A stretch of 64,000 nucleotides of DNA from Gemmatimonadota bacterium (GCA_029262115.1 JAJCZZ010000024.1:82026-146025); one strand, 5' to 3'; shown: positions 19,072 through 28,801, counted from the first letter of the stretch. Translations and numbers: made by a program. The notes: generated by a model from the sequence alone, not told the origin.

Positions 19072-20129
19072 TTTTTCGGCATGTCCACCTCGGGGTGAGC
19101 CGCTTCCACACGGTCCTCGACGCGCTCCTCCGCGGCACCGACGTCGCCGAGCGACATCCCGACCTTCCACGCGAACCACAGGCCGATAACCGTGATGGGG
19201 AACCAGGTGCCCACGTTGTAGGCGAAGCCGAAGGCAAGCGATTGGGTGGGCGCGACCCCGTACACATCCGTGAGCGCGAAGCGGGCGGCGGCCTGAAACA
19301 GGCCGATGAAGCCCGGGGCGGAGGGCAGCGCGACTCCGAAGCCGACCACGGCGGTCGTGAAGATGGCCGACACAAAGCCGGTGTCGATCCCGAAAGCGAG
19401 CATCCCCAGCCAGAACGACGTCGCGTGGAACGTCCAGAAGAAGAACGACCACGCCAACGCCGTGAGGAGGAGAACGGGATTCCTCAGGATTTCGACCGAC
19501 TCGAGGAACGACTCGATGGCGGCGACGAGAGGGCGACCGACGACGGCGGGGAGGACCTTCGCCACACGTTCGATTCCCCGAGTGAAGCTTCGTGGGAAGA
19601 ACGCCATGGCTACGAGGGCAACGAGAACGACTGTGACCCCGACGAGCCCGAAACGCAGCAGCGCGCGGCCATACCCTTCGTCAAACAGAGCCGCGCCCGG
19701 GAAGTTCGGCGTAAGCACCGGGATGATGAGGAAGGAGAGGAGCACGACGCCGTCGAGCACCCTCTCCACGACGAGGCTCCCGAAGGCACCACTCGCTTTC
19801 ACCGGCTCGAGGCGACTCAGCGCCATCGCCCGCGCGAATTCACCAACCCGGGCGGGCAACACGTTGTTCGCCATGAAACCGATGCTGACGGAGGCGAACC
19901 GGGAATGGAACGAGGTCCCCGAGTAGATAGGCTGGAGGAGCACCTTCCAGCGCATCGCTCGGATCACGAAGCCCAGCGTGGCCACGATGATGCAGCCGGC
20001 GAGCAGGAACGGGTCGCCGCGCCGCATCTCCGTCCAGACGTCCGAGAACGGAACATCGCGCAGCGCCAGCCAGAGGAAGAAGGCGGTGACGACCAGGCCC
20101 AGCACGGCTTTTCCCCAGTGCTTCCTCAC
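19068..20129 (-). CDS. UPF0104 / lysylphosphatidylglycerol-synthase-type membrane protein
   Basis: 353 residues with about eight membrane helices. It matches the flippase-like domain PF03706 by topology and by [35 protein letters not shown] and [13 protein letters not shown], which are typical conserved stretches. The aminoacyl-transferase domain of true MprF is absent. Such stand-alone proteins are thought to handle lipid or lipid-linked glycan transport, but the substrate is unknown. It overlaps both neighbours (pdxJ and ispE) by 4 nt. Confidence 0.85.
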   Translation of the reverse strand: MRKHWGKAVLGLVVTAFFLWLALRDVPFSDVWTEMRRGDPFLLAGCIIVATLGFVIRAMRWKVLLQPIYSGTSFHSRFASVSIGFMANNVLPARVGEFARAMALSRLEPVKASGAFGSLVVERVLDGVVLLSFLIIPVLTPNFPGAALFDEGYGRALLRFGLVGVTVVLVALVAMAFFPRSFTRGIERVAKVLPAVVGRPLVAAIESFLESVEILRNPVLLLTALAWSFFFWTFHATSFWLGMLAFGIDTGFVSAIFTTAVVGFGVALPSAPGFIGLFQAAARFALTDVYGVAPTQSLAFGFAYNVGTWFPITVIGLWFAWKVGMSLGDVGAAEERVEDRVEAAHPEVDMPKK

Positions 20130-20857
20130 CGCTCTCTCCGAGCTCGTCGCAAGGTGGTCGCCATCTCCCCGACCGCGCGCTCAAGGCCAACGAAGACGGC
20201 GCGCGAGATCACGCTATGGCCGATGTTCAGCTCCTCGATCTCCGGAACGGCCGCCACGGGAGTGACGTTCTCGTACGTCAGTCCATGTCCTGCATGCACG
20301 TCCAGGCTCAGCTTGCGCGCCAGCGAGGCCGCACGGTTCAACCGAGCGAACTGCTCCCTTCGCTCCGGGCCGCGTGCGTTGGCATACTCCCCGGTGTGCA
20401 ACTCCACCACCTCGGCACCGCTGTCCATCGACGCGCGAATCGCGCCTTCGTCCGGGTCGATGAAGAGCGAGGTACGAATGCCTGCGTCTCGCAGCCGTCG
20501 CACGGCACCCGCAACCTCGTGCCGCCGTTCCTCGGTGGAGAGGTCCAGGCCCCCCTCGGTCGTGACCTCCTCCCGCTTCTCGGGAACGAGCGTCACCTGC
20601 GCCGGAAGCCACGCTACCGCCAGATCGACCATGCTCGGGGCCGAACACGTCTCCAGATTGAGGGGTGTGCGAGCGGTTTTCAACAGGAGCGCGACGTCGC
20701 GGTCCTGGATGTGACGTCGGTCCTCACGGAGGTGGACGGTGATCCCGTCCGCCCCACCCAACTCGGCAAGGACCGCAGCTCTGACCGGATCGGGCTCGTC
20801 GGTCTTTCGGGCCTCCCGCACCGTGGCGACGTGGTCGATGTTGATGTACAGGCGCAT
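20126..20857 (-). CDS. pdxJ: Pyridoxine 5'-phosphate synthase
   Basis: 243 residues, the family length. Makes pyridoxine 5'-phosphate from 1-deoxyxylulose-5-phosphate and 3-amino-2-oxopropyl phosphate. Visible motifs are [71 protein letters not shown] and [14 protein letters not shown]. It starts 3 nt after the DUF2520 gene's stop. Confidence 0.97.
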   Translation of the reverse strand: MRLYINIDHVATVREARKTDEPDPVRAAVLAELGGADGITVHLREDRRHIQDRDVALLLKTARTPLNLETCSAPSMVDLAVAWLPAQVTLVPEKREEVTTEGGLDLSTEERRHEVAGAVRRLRDAGIRTSLFIDPDEGAIRASMDSGAEVVELHTGEYANARGPERREQFARLNRAASLARKLSLDVHAGHGLTYENVTPVAAVPEIEELNIGHSVISRAVFVGLERAVGEMATTLRRARRER

Positions 20858-20860
20858 GGT

Positions 20861-21736
20861 TCAGTTGTCCAAGGAAGCTTGCAGACGGGCGAGAACCGAG
20901 CGACGTAGGTCCTCATCCAGATGGCCCTGCAGGAGCCGAGCCAGCTCCATACCCAGGCGCGCGTAGAGGGTGCGATCGTCTCCCTGCAGTGCGCGCAGGT
21001 GCAGCCCGACCGTGTCGATATCTCCCCGCGCGAGCGGACCGGTGATGCTCGCCTCCAGCCCCACCTCTTCGATGTTGGCCAGCGTCCCCCGCACGAGCGG
21101 GAGCAGCGCCGGGAGCGCCTCGTCGGCGTCGACGCCGCCCGCCACCAGGGCCCGGCGCGCCACATCGAGAAGAGCGGGGAGGAAGTTCGAGGCCATGACC
21201 GCGGCCGCATGGTAGCTCGGCCTCCGACTCTCCGGAACGGACAGCACGGGACACCCCAGATCCGAGCAGAAGGCTCGACCCATGGCGGTCGCTCCCGGTT
21301 CTCCCGTGACCGCGACGAACGATCCAGGCAGCCTCGCCGCGGACGTCACCGGGTGCGCGAACGCCTGCAGGATGTGAAATGAGCCCACGGAGTATCCCAC
21401 CTCATGGAGGGGCGTGAGCACGTCCGTGGCCAGGACGCCGGATAGATGAAAGGCGACACACCCTTCCGGCGACCCACCCTGTTCGGCCAGGGCGATAGCG
21501 AGGTCGGAGACGACCGCGTCCGGGATCGCCAGAAATACGGCGGCGGTCCTCCTGGGCAACGGCGAGAGTCCGTACACATATTCGACATCGTCGTCATCGA
21601 AAATCGGATGGTTGGGGGGCTCCGGCCTGCGACCGAAGTACGTGAGCGACGACGCCGCCCCCGCACGCAGGAGCGCGTAGCCGAGCGTGAGGCCGGCGCG
21701 GCCTGGCCCGATGATCGAGACGTTCGGCCGGCTCAC
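20861..21736 (-). CDS. Rossmann-fold and DUF2520 domain protein
   Basis: 291 residues. The N-terminus VSIIGPGRAGLTLGYALLRAG is a dinucleotide-binding turn like that of F420/NADP reductases and ketopantoate reductases. VFLAIPDAVVSDLA and VAFHLSGVLATDVLTPLHE follow. The C-terminal helical half (about 165-290) fits DUF2520. It is likely an NAD(P)-dependent oxidoreductase of unknown substrate. It overlaps the hflX stop by 4 nt and is followed 3 nt later by pdxJ. Confidence 0.85.
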   Translation of the reverse strand: MSRPNVSIIGPGRAGLTLGYALLRAGAASSLTYFGRRPEPPNHPIFDDDDVEYVYGLSPLPRRTAAVFLAIPDAVVSDLAIALAEQGGSPEGCVAFHLSGVLATDVLTPLHEVGYSVGSFHILQAFAHPVTSAARLPGSFVAVTGEPGATAMGRAFCSDLGCPVLSVPESRRPSYHAAAVMASNFLPALLDVARRALVAGGVDADEALPALLPLVRGTLANIEEVGLEASITGPLARGDIDTVGLHLRALQGDDRTLYARLGMELARLLQGHLDEDLRRSVLARLQASLDN

Positions 21737-23100
21737 CCGACGTCCTCGAACACGAGACCGGAGCGCCCCTGCAGGCGACCCCGTGCCGCGATCGGCAGCC
21801 GAGCCGTCACCACGACGACACCGTCCACGTCCTCGCGGTGCAGGACCTCTCCCTCCCGGTAGAGCGTCGCCAACGTCTCACCGTCGCTCGACGGAATGCG
21901 GATGCGGACATGTTCCAGGCGAGCCCGCATCCTGGCCTTCAGCGTCTCTTCGAGCGGTTTCAAACTCTCCGCATCGATGGCCGAAACAAAAACCGCGGGA
22001 TCGCCTTCGAGGGCCCGAGACCGCTCTTCGAGCGCCTTCCGTGCACCCTCCGGAATGCGGTCCATCTTGTTGAAGACCAGGATGATCTCCGTCCCGTCGA
22101 GGCCGAGGTCGTGCAACACCTCGTTGACCACCAGGCGCTGTTCCATCCAGTCGGGGCGGGAGGCGTCGATGACATGAAGGAGGACGTCGGCCTCCCGCGC
22201 TTCCTCGAGCGTCGAGCGGAACGAGGCCACCAGGTGGTGGGGGAGTTTGCGAATGAAGCCGACGGTGTCGGTGACCAGCGCCTCGTAGCCGTCCTGGAGG
22301 TCCACTGAGCGCGTCGCGGAGTCCAGCGTCGCGAACAGCCGGTCCTCGACGAAGAGGTCCGCGCCGGACAGCGAACGCAGGAGCGACGACTTGCCGGCGT
22401 TGGTGTATCCGACGAGTGCGACGCGGAATCGGCCCTCGCGGCTCCGTCGCTGGATCTCGCGAGCCTTCGCAACGTCTCGGAGCTTCGATTTCAGGTCCGC
22501 GATCCGTGTCCCGATCAGCCGCCGGTCGGTTTCGAGCTGGGTTTCGCCCGGTCCTCTGAGCCCGATCCCTCCGCGGATTCTCGAGAGGTGATTCCACATG
22601 CGGCGCAGCCGCGGCAGCAGATACTCGAGCTGCGCCAACTCCACCTGCATCCGCGCCTCGTGCGAGCGCGCCCGTGTGGCGAAGATGTCCAGAATGAGTT
22701 CCGACCGGTCCATGACCCTGACGTCGAGGAGCTCCTCCAGATTCTTTCCCTGGGCGGGGCTCAGCTCCTCGTCGAATATCACGAGGTTCGCCTCGACTTC
22801 GGAGACGAGACCTCGCAGTTCTTCCGCCTTCCCCTCACCGATATAGAAGCGCGGGCTCGGACGGTTCAGCCTCTGGCTCAGTGTGCCGGCGACCTCTCCA
22901 CCGGCCGTGTCCGTAAGGCGAGCCAGTTCTTCCAGGTGCTCTTCCGCCAGCCGTGAATCGAGTTCCCGGTTCGGCGCGCCGACGAGGACAACCCGATCTA
23001 CCGGAGTGTGCAGGTCGATGAGCTGGGTCGGAATCGTGAGCCTCCGTTTGGAGTCGGGTGTCAGGGACGCACGAGGCCCGTCCGATCGAACGGAACCCAC
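21733..23100 (-). CDS. hflX: GTPase HflX
   Basis: 455 residues from a GTG at 23100, which has GGGAG about 4 nt upstream. It is a ribosome-splitting and rescue GTPase. The N-terminal domain has VVLVGAPNR, GGEVAGTLSQRLNRPSPRFYIGEGKAEEL and FDEELSPAQGKNLEELL. A glycine-rich RIRGGIGLRGPGETQLETDRR linker follows. The G domain has GYTNAGKSSLL (G1), DTVGFIRKLPHHLV (G3) and FNKMD (G4). A later start is possible because the first ~20 residues overlap the LEA-type gene by 40 nt. GGAGG also precedes an ATT at 23034. Confidence 0.95.
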   Translation of the reverse strand: MGSVRSDGPRASLTPDSKRRLTIPTQLIDLHTPVDRVVLVGAPNRELDSRLAEEHLEELARLTDTAGGEVAGTLSQRLNRPSPRFYIGEGKAEELRGLVSEVEANLVIFDEELSPAQGKNLEELLDVRVMDRSELILDIFATRARSHEARMQVELAQLEYLLPRLRRMWNHLSRIRGGIGLRGPGETQLETDRRLIGTRIADLKSKLRDVAKAREIQRRSREGRFRVALVGYTNAGKSSLLRSLSGADLFVEDRLFATLDSATRSVDLQDGYEALVTDTVGFIRKLPHHLVASFRSTLEEAREADVLLHVIDASRPDWMEQRLVVNEVLHDLGLDGTEIILVFNKMDRIPEGARKALEERSRALEGDPAVFVSAIDAESLKPLEETLKARMRARLEHVRIRIPSSDGETLATLYREGEVLHREDVDGVVVVTARLPIAARGRLQGRSGLVFEDVG

Positions 23101-23585
23101 ATGGCTCCCACGGGGGTGTCGAAGAGCACGTCGCCCCGGAAACGGTAGTGGAGTTCCCTGTTACGGAGAAGGCGAAGAAGCGCGGACCCTACCTGCTTGT
23201 GACTGAAGGGCACACTGAGTTCGACGCACGCCGAGTCGTTGGCGGTGACGCGGACAACCCGTTCGACTTCTCCTTCCGCGAGTCGCTTCCAGTCGTCGGA
23301 CGCGTCAGACTCGTTGTCCGCGAAGTCGACCTCGTAGCGAAAGGCTTCCGCGACCAGGTCGAAGCCATTGGAGTTGGCCACGTCCACCGCCAGGTCGACG
23401 GTCCCGCCGGTCAGGCCGATCGAACCGAGACGAACCTCGGCTACCCGAACCTCCGGCCGCTCGAAAACGAGCGAGCAGGCGGAAGCTGCGCACGCAGCCA
23501 GGAGGCAGAAGACACCCAAGGCGTCGCGCCAACCGTTGCCGATGCGCCGCCGCCTGTCGTCCCCCTGTCTCGCGCTACTCGCCAC
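23061..23585 (-). CDS. LEA type 2 / WHy-domain lipoprotein
   Basis: 174 residues. The N-terminal hydrophobic stretch contains a lipobox-like CLLAAC (Cys about 31) after a basic RRRRIGNGWR. The mature part has the immunoglobulin-like water-stress pattern of LEA14/WHy proteins: VRVAEVRLGSIGLTGGTVDLAVDVANSNGFDLVAEAFRYEVDF. Such proteins are linked to desiccation or stress, and the role here is unknown. It overlaps the rarA end by 11 nt and the hflX start by 40 nt. Confidence 0.75.
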   Translation of the reverse strand: MASSARQGDDRRRRIGNGWRDALGVFCLLAACAASACSLVFERPEVRVAEVRLGSIGLTGGTVDLAVDVANSNGFDLVAEAFRYEVDFADNESDASDDWKRLAEGEVERVVRVTANDSACVELSVPFSHKQVGSALLRLLRNRELHYRFRGDVLFDTPVGAMWVPFDRTGLVRP

Positions 23586-24945
23586 CGTTCGACTGCTCCC
23601 GGCGCCGGGCCCACCAATCCAGCCGCTCCCCGATCGTTTTCTCGTATCCGAAACGACTGGGCTCGTAGAACTGCGACCCCTCCAGCCGCTCCGGCAGATA
23701 CGCCTGCGAGGCCACGCCGTCCGGTTCGTCAGGATCGTAGCGGTATCCCTCGCCGTACCCGAGGTCCTTCATCAACCCGGTCGGGGCGTTGCGAATATGG
23801 AAGGGGACCGCGTCACCCGGGCTCTCGCGCGCCGCCCCCATCGCGGCCCACCATCCCTTGTACAGCCGGTTCGACTTGGGGGCGGTGGCCAGGTAGACCG
23901 TGGCTTCCGCCAGAGCCAGCTCTCCCTCCGGAGAGCCGAGGAACTGAAAGGCGTTTCGAGCGGCGATACAAACTTCGAGCGCGCGCGGGTCCGCCATTCC
24001 AATGTCCTCCACGGCCATGCGCACGAGCCTCCGTGCGATGTAGAGCGGGTCCTCGCCCCCGGCCAGCATGCGCGCCAACCAGTAGAGCGAGGCGTCCGGG
24101 TCCGATCCGCGCACCGACTTGTGCAGCGCGGAGATCAGGTTGTAGTGCTCTTCGCCGCCCTTGTCGTACGTCGCGAAGCGGTGCTGCAGCGCCTCTCGAG
24201 CGGCCTCCACGGACACGCTCCCACCAGGGCCGACCAAGCGGGCCGCGGCCTCCAGGGCACCGAGCCCCCGCCGAGCATCGCCGTCGGACGCTTCGGCCAG
24301 GAACTCGAGTGCGGCGGCTTCGATCGAGACGGAATGGCCGAGGCCGCGGGGCGAGGCGACTGCCTCGGCGAGGATTTCCTCGAGCGCCTCGCGCCCGAGC
24401 GGGTTCAGCACGTAGACAGGGGCGCGGGACAGGAGCGGCCGAACGATCTCGAAAGACGGGTTTTCCGTGGTCGCGCCGATCAAGGTGATGGTCCCCGCCT
24501 CGACGTGCGGGAGGAAGGCGTCCTGCTGTGCCTTGTTGAACCGGTGGATCTCATCGCAGAAGAGGATCGTGCGCCGCTGGGTGGCGCGCAGCCGTTCGGC
24601 GGCCTCGGCAATGATCTCGCGGACTCGAGCGATGCCTTCGGTCACGGCGCTGAACGGGACGAACTTGACCGCCGTCTCCCTCGCGATCAGCCGGGCGAGC
24701 GTCGTCTTCCCGCTCCCCGGAGGGCCCCACAGGATCATGCTTGCCGGACGGCCCGAGTCCAACATCGCGCGAATGGCCTTACCCGGCCCGAGGAGGTGGT
24801 CCTGCCCGCGAAACTCCGCCAAGGCGTCGGGACGCATGCGGGCGGCCAGCGGCGCGTTCGGGTCAACCTCGCGCGAAACAGCGTCCTTGCCGCCGCTGTC
24901 CCCGACGCCCTCGCCGTCTTCCCGGAACAGGTCGAGGTCAGACAT
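23575..24945 (-). CDS. rarA: Replication-associated recombination protein A (RarA/MgsA AAA+ ATPase)
   Basis: 456 residues from the ATG at 24945 (MSDLDLF), chosen because AAGAAGGA sits just upstream. Acts at stalled replication forks, related to clamp-loader subunits and Werner-interacting protein. MRPDALAEFRGQDHLLG is the N-terminal family signature. Walker A is GPPGSGKTTLARL, Walker B is TILFCDEIHRFNKAQQDAFLP, and sensor 1 is LIGATTENPSF. The C-terminal tetramerisation region holds SALHKSVRGSDPDASLYWLARML. It overlaps the cca stop by 8 nt. Confidence 0.97.
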   Translation of the reverse strand: MSDLDLFREDGEGVGDSGGKDAVSREVDPNAPLAARMRPDALAEFRGQDHLLGPGKAIRAMLDSGRPASMILWGPPGSGKTTLARLIARETAVKFVPFSAVTEGIARVREIIAEAAERLRATQRRTILFCDEIHRFNKAQQDAFLPHVEAGTITLIGATTENPSFEIVRPLLSRAPVYVLNPLGREALEEILAEAVASPRGLGHSVSIEAAALEFLAEASDGDARRGLGALEAAARLVGPGGSVSVEAAREALQHRFATYDKGGEEHYNLISALHKSVRGSDPDASLYWLARMLAGGEDPLYIARRLVRMAVEDIGMADPRALEVCIAARNAFQFLGSPEGELALAEATVYLATAPKSNRLYKGWWAAMGAARESPGDAVPFHIRNAPTGLMKDLGYGEGYRYDPDEPDGVASQAYLPERLEGSQFYEPSRFGYEKTIGERLDWWARRREQSNGGE

Positions 24946-26197
24946 GTCCTTCTTCCATAAAACGGCCCACCTCGGCCTCGAGCGTCTCCGGAACGTTCTG
25001 GGACGGATCCTCGAGGACCACGTCGAGCAACCGCGCAAAGATCCCCTTGTAGGCAGGCCCGGGCTTGATGCCCAACCGCATGAGATCCCGTCCGCCCAGC
25101 GCCAGATCTCCGACCGCGAGCGGCGGGCCGGTCCGGAAGACGGCCTTCACTCGCCTCCACGCGTCCACGACATCCCTCGGGTCGGCACCGGCACCGACCC
25201 GGGCCCGGGCAAGCGAAACGCGGGCGACCGCCTCGACGTGCCGGCGTCCGACCACGGACAGCCACCGCCGGATATCGGAGTCCCGGGCGGAAGGTCCCGG
25301 GAGGTCAGGCGCCTCGACCCGCCGCGCGACCGTATCCGTCTGAAGGTTGGAGAGGCGCAAACGTACGAGCATCTGGGCCGCCTCCTTGCCGGACAGCCCG
25401 TGCAGGAGGGCCGTGAGTCGGAGGAACGGGCGACCCATCGGCAGATGATCGACGCTGTCCATGCGCACCGACCAGTCCGGCTCCGATGCCTGCGCGGCGA
25501 CTTCGGGGTGCAGGACCGCCAGGGCCCCGGACTCGACGTACAGGTCGAGCGTGACCGACGGCATCGGGTCGCCGTCCAGGACCTTCAGCAGTTCGTCGCG
25601 AATCCGCTCGACGGACAGCTCCACGAGGCGCGGCGCAGCACCCACTAATGCGGACCATGTCGGTCCGTCGATGTCCAGGCCGAATCGGCCGGAGAAGCGA
25701 AGCGCGCGTAGGATCCGGAGGTAGTCCTCCCGGAATCGCTCCACGGGGTCTCCGACCGTGCGCAAGACCCCGTCCCGGAGGTCGCAGGCCCCGTCGTAGG
25801 GGTCGAAGAGTTCTTCTCGGAGAGGGTGCCAGGCGATAGCATTGATCGTGAAGTCGCGCCGGGCCAGGTCATCCACCAGCCGGTCGGAGAACTCCACAAC
25901 GGCGTGCCGCCCATCGGTGTCGACGTCTTTGCGAAACGTCGTCACTTCGTACATGGTCCCGTCGGGTGTCAACACCCCTACCGTCCCGTGGGCGATTCCC
26001 ACCGGCACCGTGCGGCGGAACAGCTTCCGGACCCGACCAGGGGAAGCCTGGGTGGTCAAGTCCCAGTCGCCGGCTCGGCGCCCCAGCAGGATATCGCGAA
26101 TCGCACCGCCCACCGTCCACGTCTCGTGCCCGGCATCTTCGAGGGTCCGGACGATGTCGACCACGGCGGCCGGCACCGGAATGCGCCGCTCGTTCAC
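24938..26197 (-). CDS. cca: CCA tRNA nucleotidyltransferase / poly(A) polymerase family
   Basis: 419 residues from a GTG at 26197 that overlaps the SDR stop as GTGA. Class II nucleotidyltransferase motifs are clear: VGGAIRDILLGRRAGDWDL with catalytic DWD, RRDFTINAIAW, and RILRALRFSGRFGLDID. It probably adds CCA to tRNA 3' ends. This fits the tRNA-Gln in the window, which lacks an encoded CCA, but a poly(A) polymerase is possible. The C-terminal third is a less conserved helical region without a clear HD motif. Confidence 0.92.
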   Translation of the reverse strand: MNERRIPVPAAVVDIVRTLEDAGHETWTVGGAIRDILLGRRAGDWDLTTQASPGRVRKLFRRTVPVGIAHGTVGVLTPDGTMYEVTTFRKDVDTDGRHAVVEFSDRLVDDLARRDFTINAIAWHPLREELFDPYDGACDLRDGVLRTVGDPVERFREDYLRILRALRFSGRFGLDIDGPTWSALVGAAPRLVELSVERIRDELLKVLDGDPMPSVTLDLYVESGALAVLHPEVAAQASEPDWSVRMDSVDHLPMGRPFLRLTALLHGLSGKEAAQMLVRLRLSNLQTDTVARRVEAPDLPGPSARDSDIRRWLSVVGRRHVEAVARVSLARARVGAGADPRDVVDAWRRVKAVFRTGPPLAVGDLALGGRDLMRLGIKPGPAYKGIFARLLDVVLEDPSQNVPETLEAEVGRFMEEGHV

Positions 26198-26958
26198 CCC
26201 ACCAACACCGCCCCACCATTCACATTCAGGATCTCTCCCGTGATGTGGCGTGCCAGCGGGGAGCACAGGAAGGCGATCGGCCCCGCGATGTCGTCCGCCG
26301 TGGCGATCCGGCCGAGAGGAATCCCGGCCTCCACGGCTGCACGCACGCCTCCCGCGAAGGCCGGCGCCGCCATTTCCGTGTCGATCCATCCCGGGGCCAC
26401 GCAGTTCACGGTGATCCCACGGGGCGCCAACTCCACGCAGAACCCCTTCACCAAGGAGATCATCGCCCCCTTCGTTGCGGCATAGTCCGCATGGAACGCC
26501 TCGCCCCGCTGGCCGGCCGTGCTCCCGACCAGGACGATCCGGCCGTCATCCCGGATCCGGCGTGCCGCGGCCCGGCACGTGTAGAAGATCGAATGCAGGT
26601 TCGCTTCGACCGTACGGTGCCAGCGTTCATCCGACATCTCGGACATGGCCACGTCATCCACGGGCCAGATCCCGTGGTTGCCGACGAAGATGTCGAGGCC
26701 CTCGAACCGACGGTCCGCTTCGTCGAAGAGCCGCTCCACCGCCGATGGGTCGGACAGATCGCCGCCGAACGACCAGGCGTGTACGCCGGTGCAGGACAAC
26801 TCATCCACGACCCGTTGTGCATCCTCTGCCCGGCTGCGGTAGGCGATGCCGACGTCCGCGCCGGCCCGGGCCAGGAGCATGGCCGTCGCACGGCCCACGC
26901 CACGTGAGCCGCCGGTGACCACGGCGCACATCCCGCTCAGATCGAGGAGGCCGCTCAT
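26194..26958 (-). CDS. SDR-family oxidoreductase (FabG-like)
   Basis: 254 residues from the ATG at 26958, overlapping the upstream stop as ATGA. NAD(P)-binding VVTGGSRGVGRATAM is near residue 12, with FVGNHGIW in place of the NNAG motif. The catalytic set is VGSTAGQRG (Ser) and ADYAATKGAM (YxxxK). The C-terminus VNCVAPGWIDTEMA and GEILNVNGGAVLVG is typical. It could be a 3-oxoacyl-ACP reductase or a sugar/alcohol dehydrogenase; neighbours do not decide. Confidence 0.9.
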   Translation of the reverse strand: MSGLLDLSGMCAVVTGGSRGVGRATAMLLARAGADVGIAYRSRAEDAQRVVDELSCTGVHAWSFGGDLSDPSAVERLFDEADRRFEGLDIFVGNHGIWPVDDVAMSEMSDERWHRTVEANLHSIFYTCRAAARRIRDDGRIVLVGSTAGQRGEAFHADYAATKGAMISLVKGFCVELAPRGITVNCVAPGWIDTEMAAPAFAGGVRAAVEAGIPLGRIATADDIAGPIAFLCSPLARHITGEILNVNGGAVLVG

Positions 26959-27977
26959 GACAGATCCGACTCCCCGGGCGGCTCCGCCGGCATCCACTTC
27001 CCTCCAAGCTCCTCGTGATGATGCCGCTCGGACAAAAGGATCTCCTCGATGATCGTGACCGTCGCTTCGTCCCGGACGATGCGCGCGGCGGCCTCGTACC
27101 AAGCGATCTCATCTGCCTCCCGCGTCCGCGCCGTGTCCTCCCAATCGTCCAGGGGAGGCACGCTCCCTGGTGCGACCCTCCCAGATTCCAGCGCCTCGCC
27201 GAGTTCCAGCAATCGGGCTGACAACCGGGACACATGGTGTTGCTCATCGGCAAGCAGTCCGTTCAGGCGCTCTGCCGCGGCCACGTCGTCTGCTTCGTCG
27301 GCCATGCCCGCAAGCGTGCGATAGAAGGCGGCCTGCGCGCGCTCGCGTCGCCGCCCCTCGCGCAGAAGCTGCACCAGCTCGCTCATTCCGTTCTCCTCTC
27401 GCCACCAGTGGTCCACGGCATCGCAGACCATGTGACCGATCAAGATATGCATCTCCTGACCCCTGGCCGTCGACGACGTCGGGACGACGATGACGTGGTC
27501 GACTTCATCGCGAAGCCGTCCCCCACCCCGCGCCGTGAGCGCCGCCGTGTGGGCGCCCATGTCGCGGGCCGCACGCGCCGCTCGAATCACGTTCTCGGAC
27601 TCGCCGCTCGTGCTCAGGCCGATCAACAGGTCGCCGGCCCGTGCAAGCCCACGCACTTGACGCGCGAATATCTCGTCGAAGCCCAGATCGTTCGCTCCGG
27701 CGGTCAGGATCGACGTGTCGGTCGTCAGGGCGATGGCAGGCAGAGACGCCCTCTCGCTTTCGAATCGGACCACGTATTCGGCCGCTAGATGCTGTGCGTC
27801 AGCGGCGGATCCACCATTTCCGCACAGGAGGATCTTTCCGCCCGCTCGCAGCGTCTCCAACACGAGATCCGACAGCGTGATGATGTCGTCCATCAACTCG
27901 ACCCGGCACCGCTCGACCAGTTCGGTGGCGACGCTGAACGTCGCGGCGAAGCGTTCCCGACGTCCCTGCGCGCTCAA
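26955..27977 (-). CDS. GmhA-like phosphoheptose isomerase fused to a ferritin-like domain
   Basis: 340 residues in one frame. Residues 1-195 are a SIS-domain sedoheptulose-7-phosphate isomerase: LLCGNGGSAADAQHLAAEYVVRF (E67 is the expected catalytic Glu), LSTSGESENV, and ARGQEMHILIGHM with Q174, H177 and H182. Residues about 205-325 form a four-helix ferritin/rubrerythrin-like domain: E212 and Y219 in RERAQAAFY, E245xxH248 in ADEQHHV, E287/E290 with WYEAA, and E317xxH320 in SERHHHEEL. Known GmhA proteins are about 190-200 residues with no such extension. GmhA makes the heptose-7-phosphate used in LPS or S-layer glycans, and a CpsB phosphatase and an SDR are its immediate neighbours. What the probable metal-binding domain does is unknown. 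Confidence 0.9.
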   Translation of the reverse strand: MSAQGRRERFAATFSVATELVERCRVELMDDIITLSDLVLETLRAGGKILLCGNGGSAADAQHLAAEYVVRFESERASLPAIALTTDTSILTAGANDLGFDEIFARQVRGLARAGDLLIGLSTSGESENVIRAARAARDMGAHTAALTARGGGRLRDEVDHVIVVPTSSTARGQEMHILIGHMVCDAVDHWWREENGMSELVQLLREGRRRERAQAAFYRTLAGMADEADDVAAAERLNGLLADEQHHVSRLSARLLELGEALESGRVAPGSVPPLDDWEDTARTREADEIAWYEAAARIVRDEATVTIIEEILLSERHHHEELGGKWMPAEPPGESDLS

Positions 27978-28801
27978 AGGTCGTCCGTCCCCAACATGCT
28001 CTTCACCTTCGCCCAGAAGCCCTGCTCCGGGGGGAGCGGCGCGACCGGGAGCGGAAGTTCGTCGCGAAAGACCCGGGCTGGATTCGTCAGCGCCAGATGG
28101 CCGAGTGCCTCGCCCGCACCCAGGTCATGCAGAAGTTCACGCGCCTCGGACTCATAGATCTTTCGGTCCGGCCGCCCGTGGAAGTCCGACGCGAGGTAGT
28201 CCACCCATCCGCGTCGGAGAAGGCGCATGGCGGTCGACTTCGCGTCGGCTCCGTATCGCCCGTCGAGCGAGCCATAGTTCACCTGCAAGAACGCCCCCGC
28301 CGCGCGCCACTGCACGGCCAGGTCGAGCTCCTTGTCGATGCCGATGTATCGCTCGGGGTGCGCGATGATCGGCCGAAATCCGCCGGCGACGATTCTCCGG
28401 ATGACCTGGATCGTCCCAGGCGGGAGATGGAGTCGCGGCCACTCGACCAGTACGAACGATGTCCCCGCCAAGCGCATCCGGGGGTCGTCGAACGTCACGT
28501 CGGGCACATCGAGCATGACCTCGTGACCGCGGCGGAACTCGATCTCGGGAAAGCGTAGTCCGACGGCCTCCGCGGCCGCGTCGAACGCGCGGTCGACCTC
28601 GCTCAGCCGTGCTTCGAGCGCTTCCGGGGAGTGCGTCAACGACCCGTCGAGGTGCGGTGTCGTGATGATCTTCCGAATCCCGAATCGGGACAGGCGCTCC
28701 ACCGACGTCAGCGTGTCGTCCAGGTCACGGGATCCGTCATCGACACCCGGCACCAGGTGGCTGTGGATATCCGCAAGGGATGCCGGATCGCTGTCGTTCA
28801 C
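27974..28801 (-). CDS. CpsB/CapC-type tyrosine-protein phosphatase (PHP domain)
   Basis: 275 residues. Metal-binding PHP motifs: ADIHSHLVPGVDDGSRDLDD, TTPHLDGS, RRGHEVML, IIAHPERY and LASDFHGR. This family (YwqE, CpsB) dephosphorylates bacterial tyrosine kinases controlling capsule and exopolysaccharide synthesis. No cognate BY-kinase lies in the window, apart from the degenerate CpsD-like domain of the SPOR protein at 4364-6379. It overlaps both neighbours by 4 nt. Confidence 0.92.
   Translation of the reverse strand: MNDSDPASLADIHSHLVPGVDDGSRDLDDTLTSVERLSRFGIRKIITTPHLDGSLTHSPEALEARLSEVDRAFDAAAEAVGLRFPEIEFRRGHEVMLDVPDVTFDDPRMRLAGTSFVLVEWPRLHLPPGTIQVIRRIVAGGFRPIIAHPERYIGIDKELDLAVQWRAAGAFLQVNYGSLDGRYGADAKSTAMRLLRRGWVDYLASDFHGRPDRKIYESEARELLHDLGAGEALGHLALTNPARVFRDELPLPVAPLPPEQGFWAKVKSMLGTDDL

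Noticed and set aside
23032..23034. ATT start codon for hflX preceded by GGAGG
   Set aside because: ATT starts are very rare and a GTG at 23100 with its own GGGAG is available. Kept only as a note in the hflX entry.
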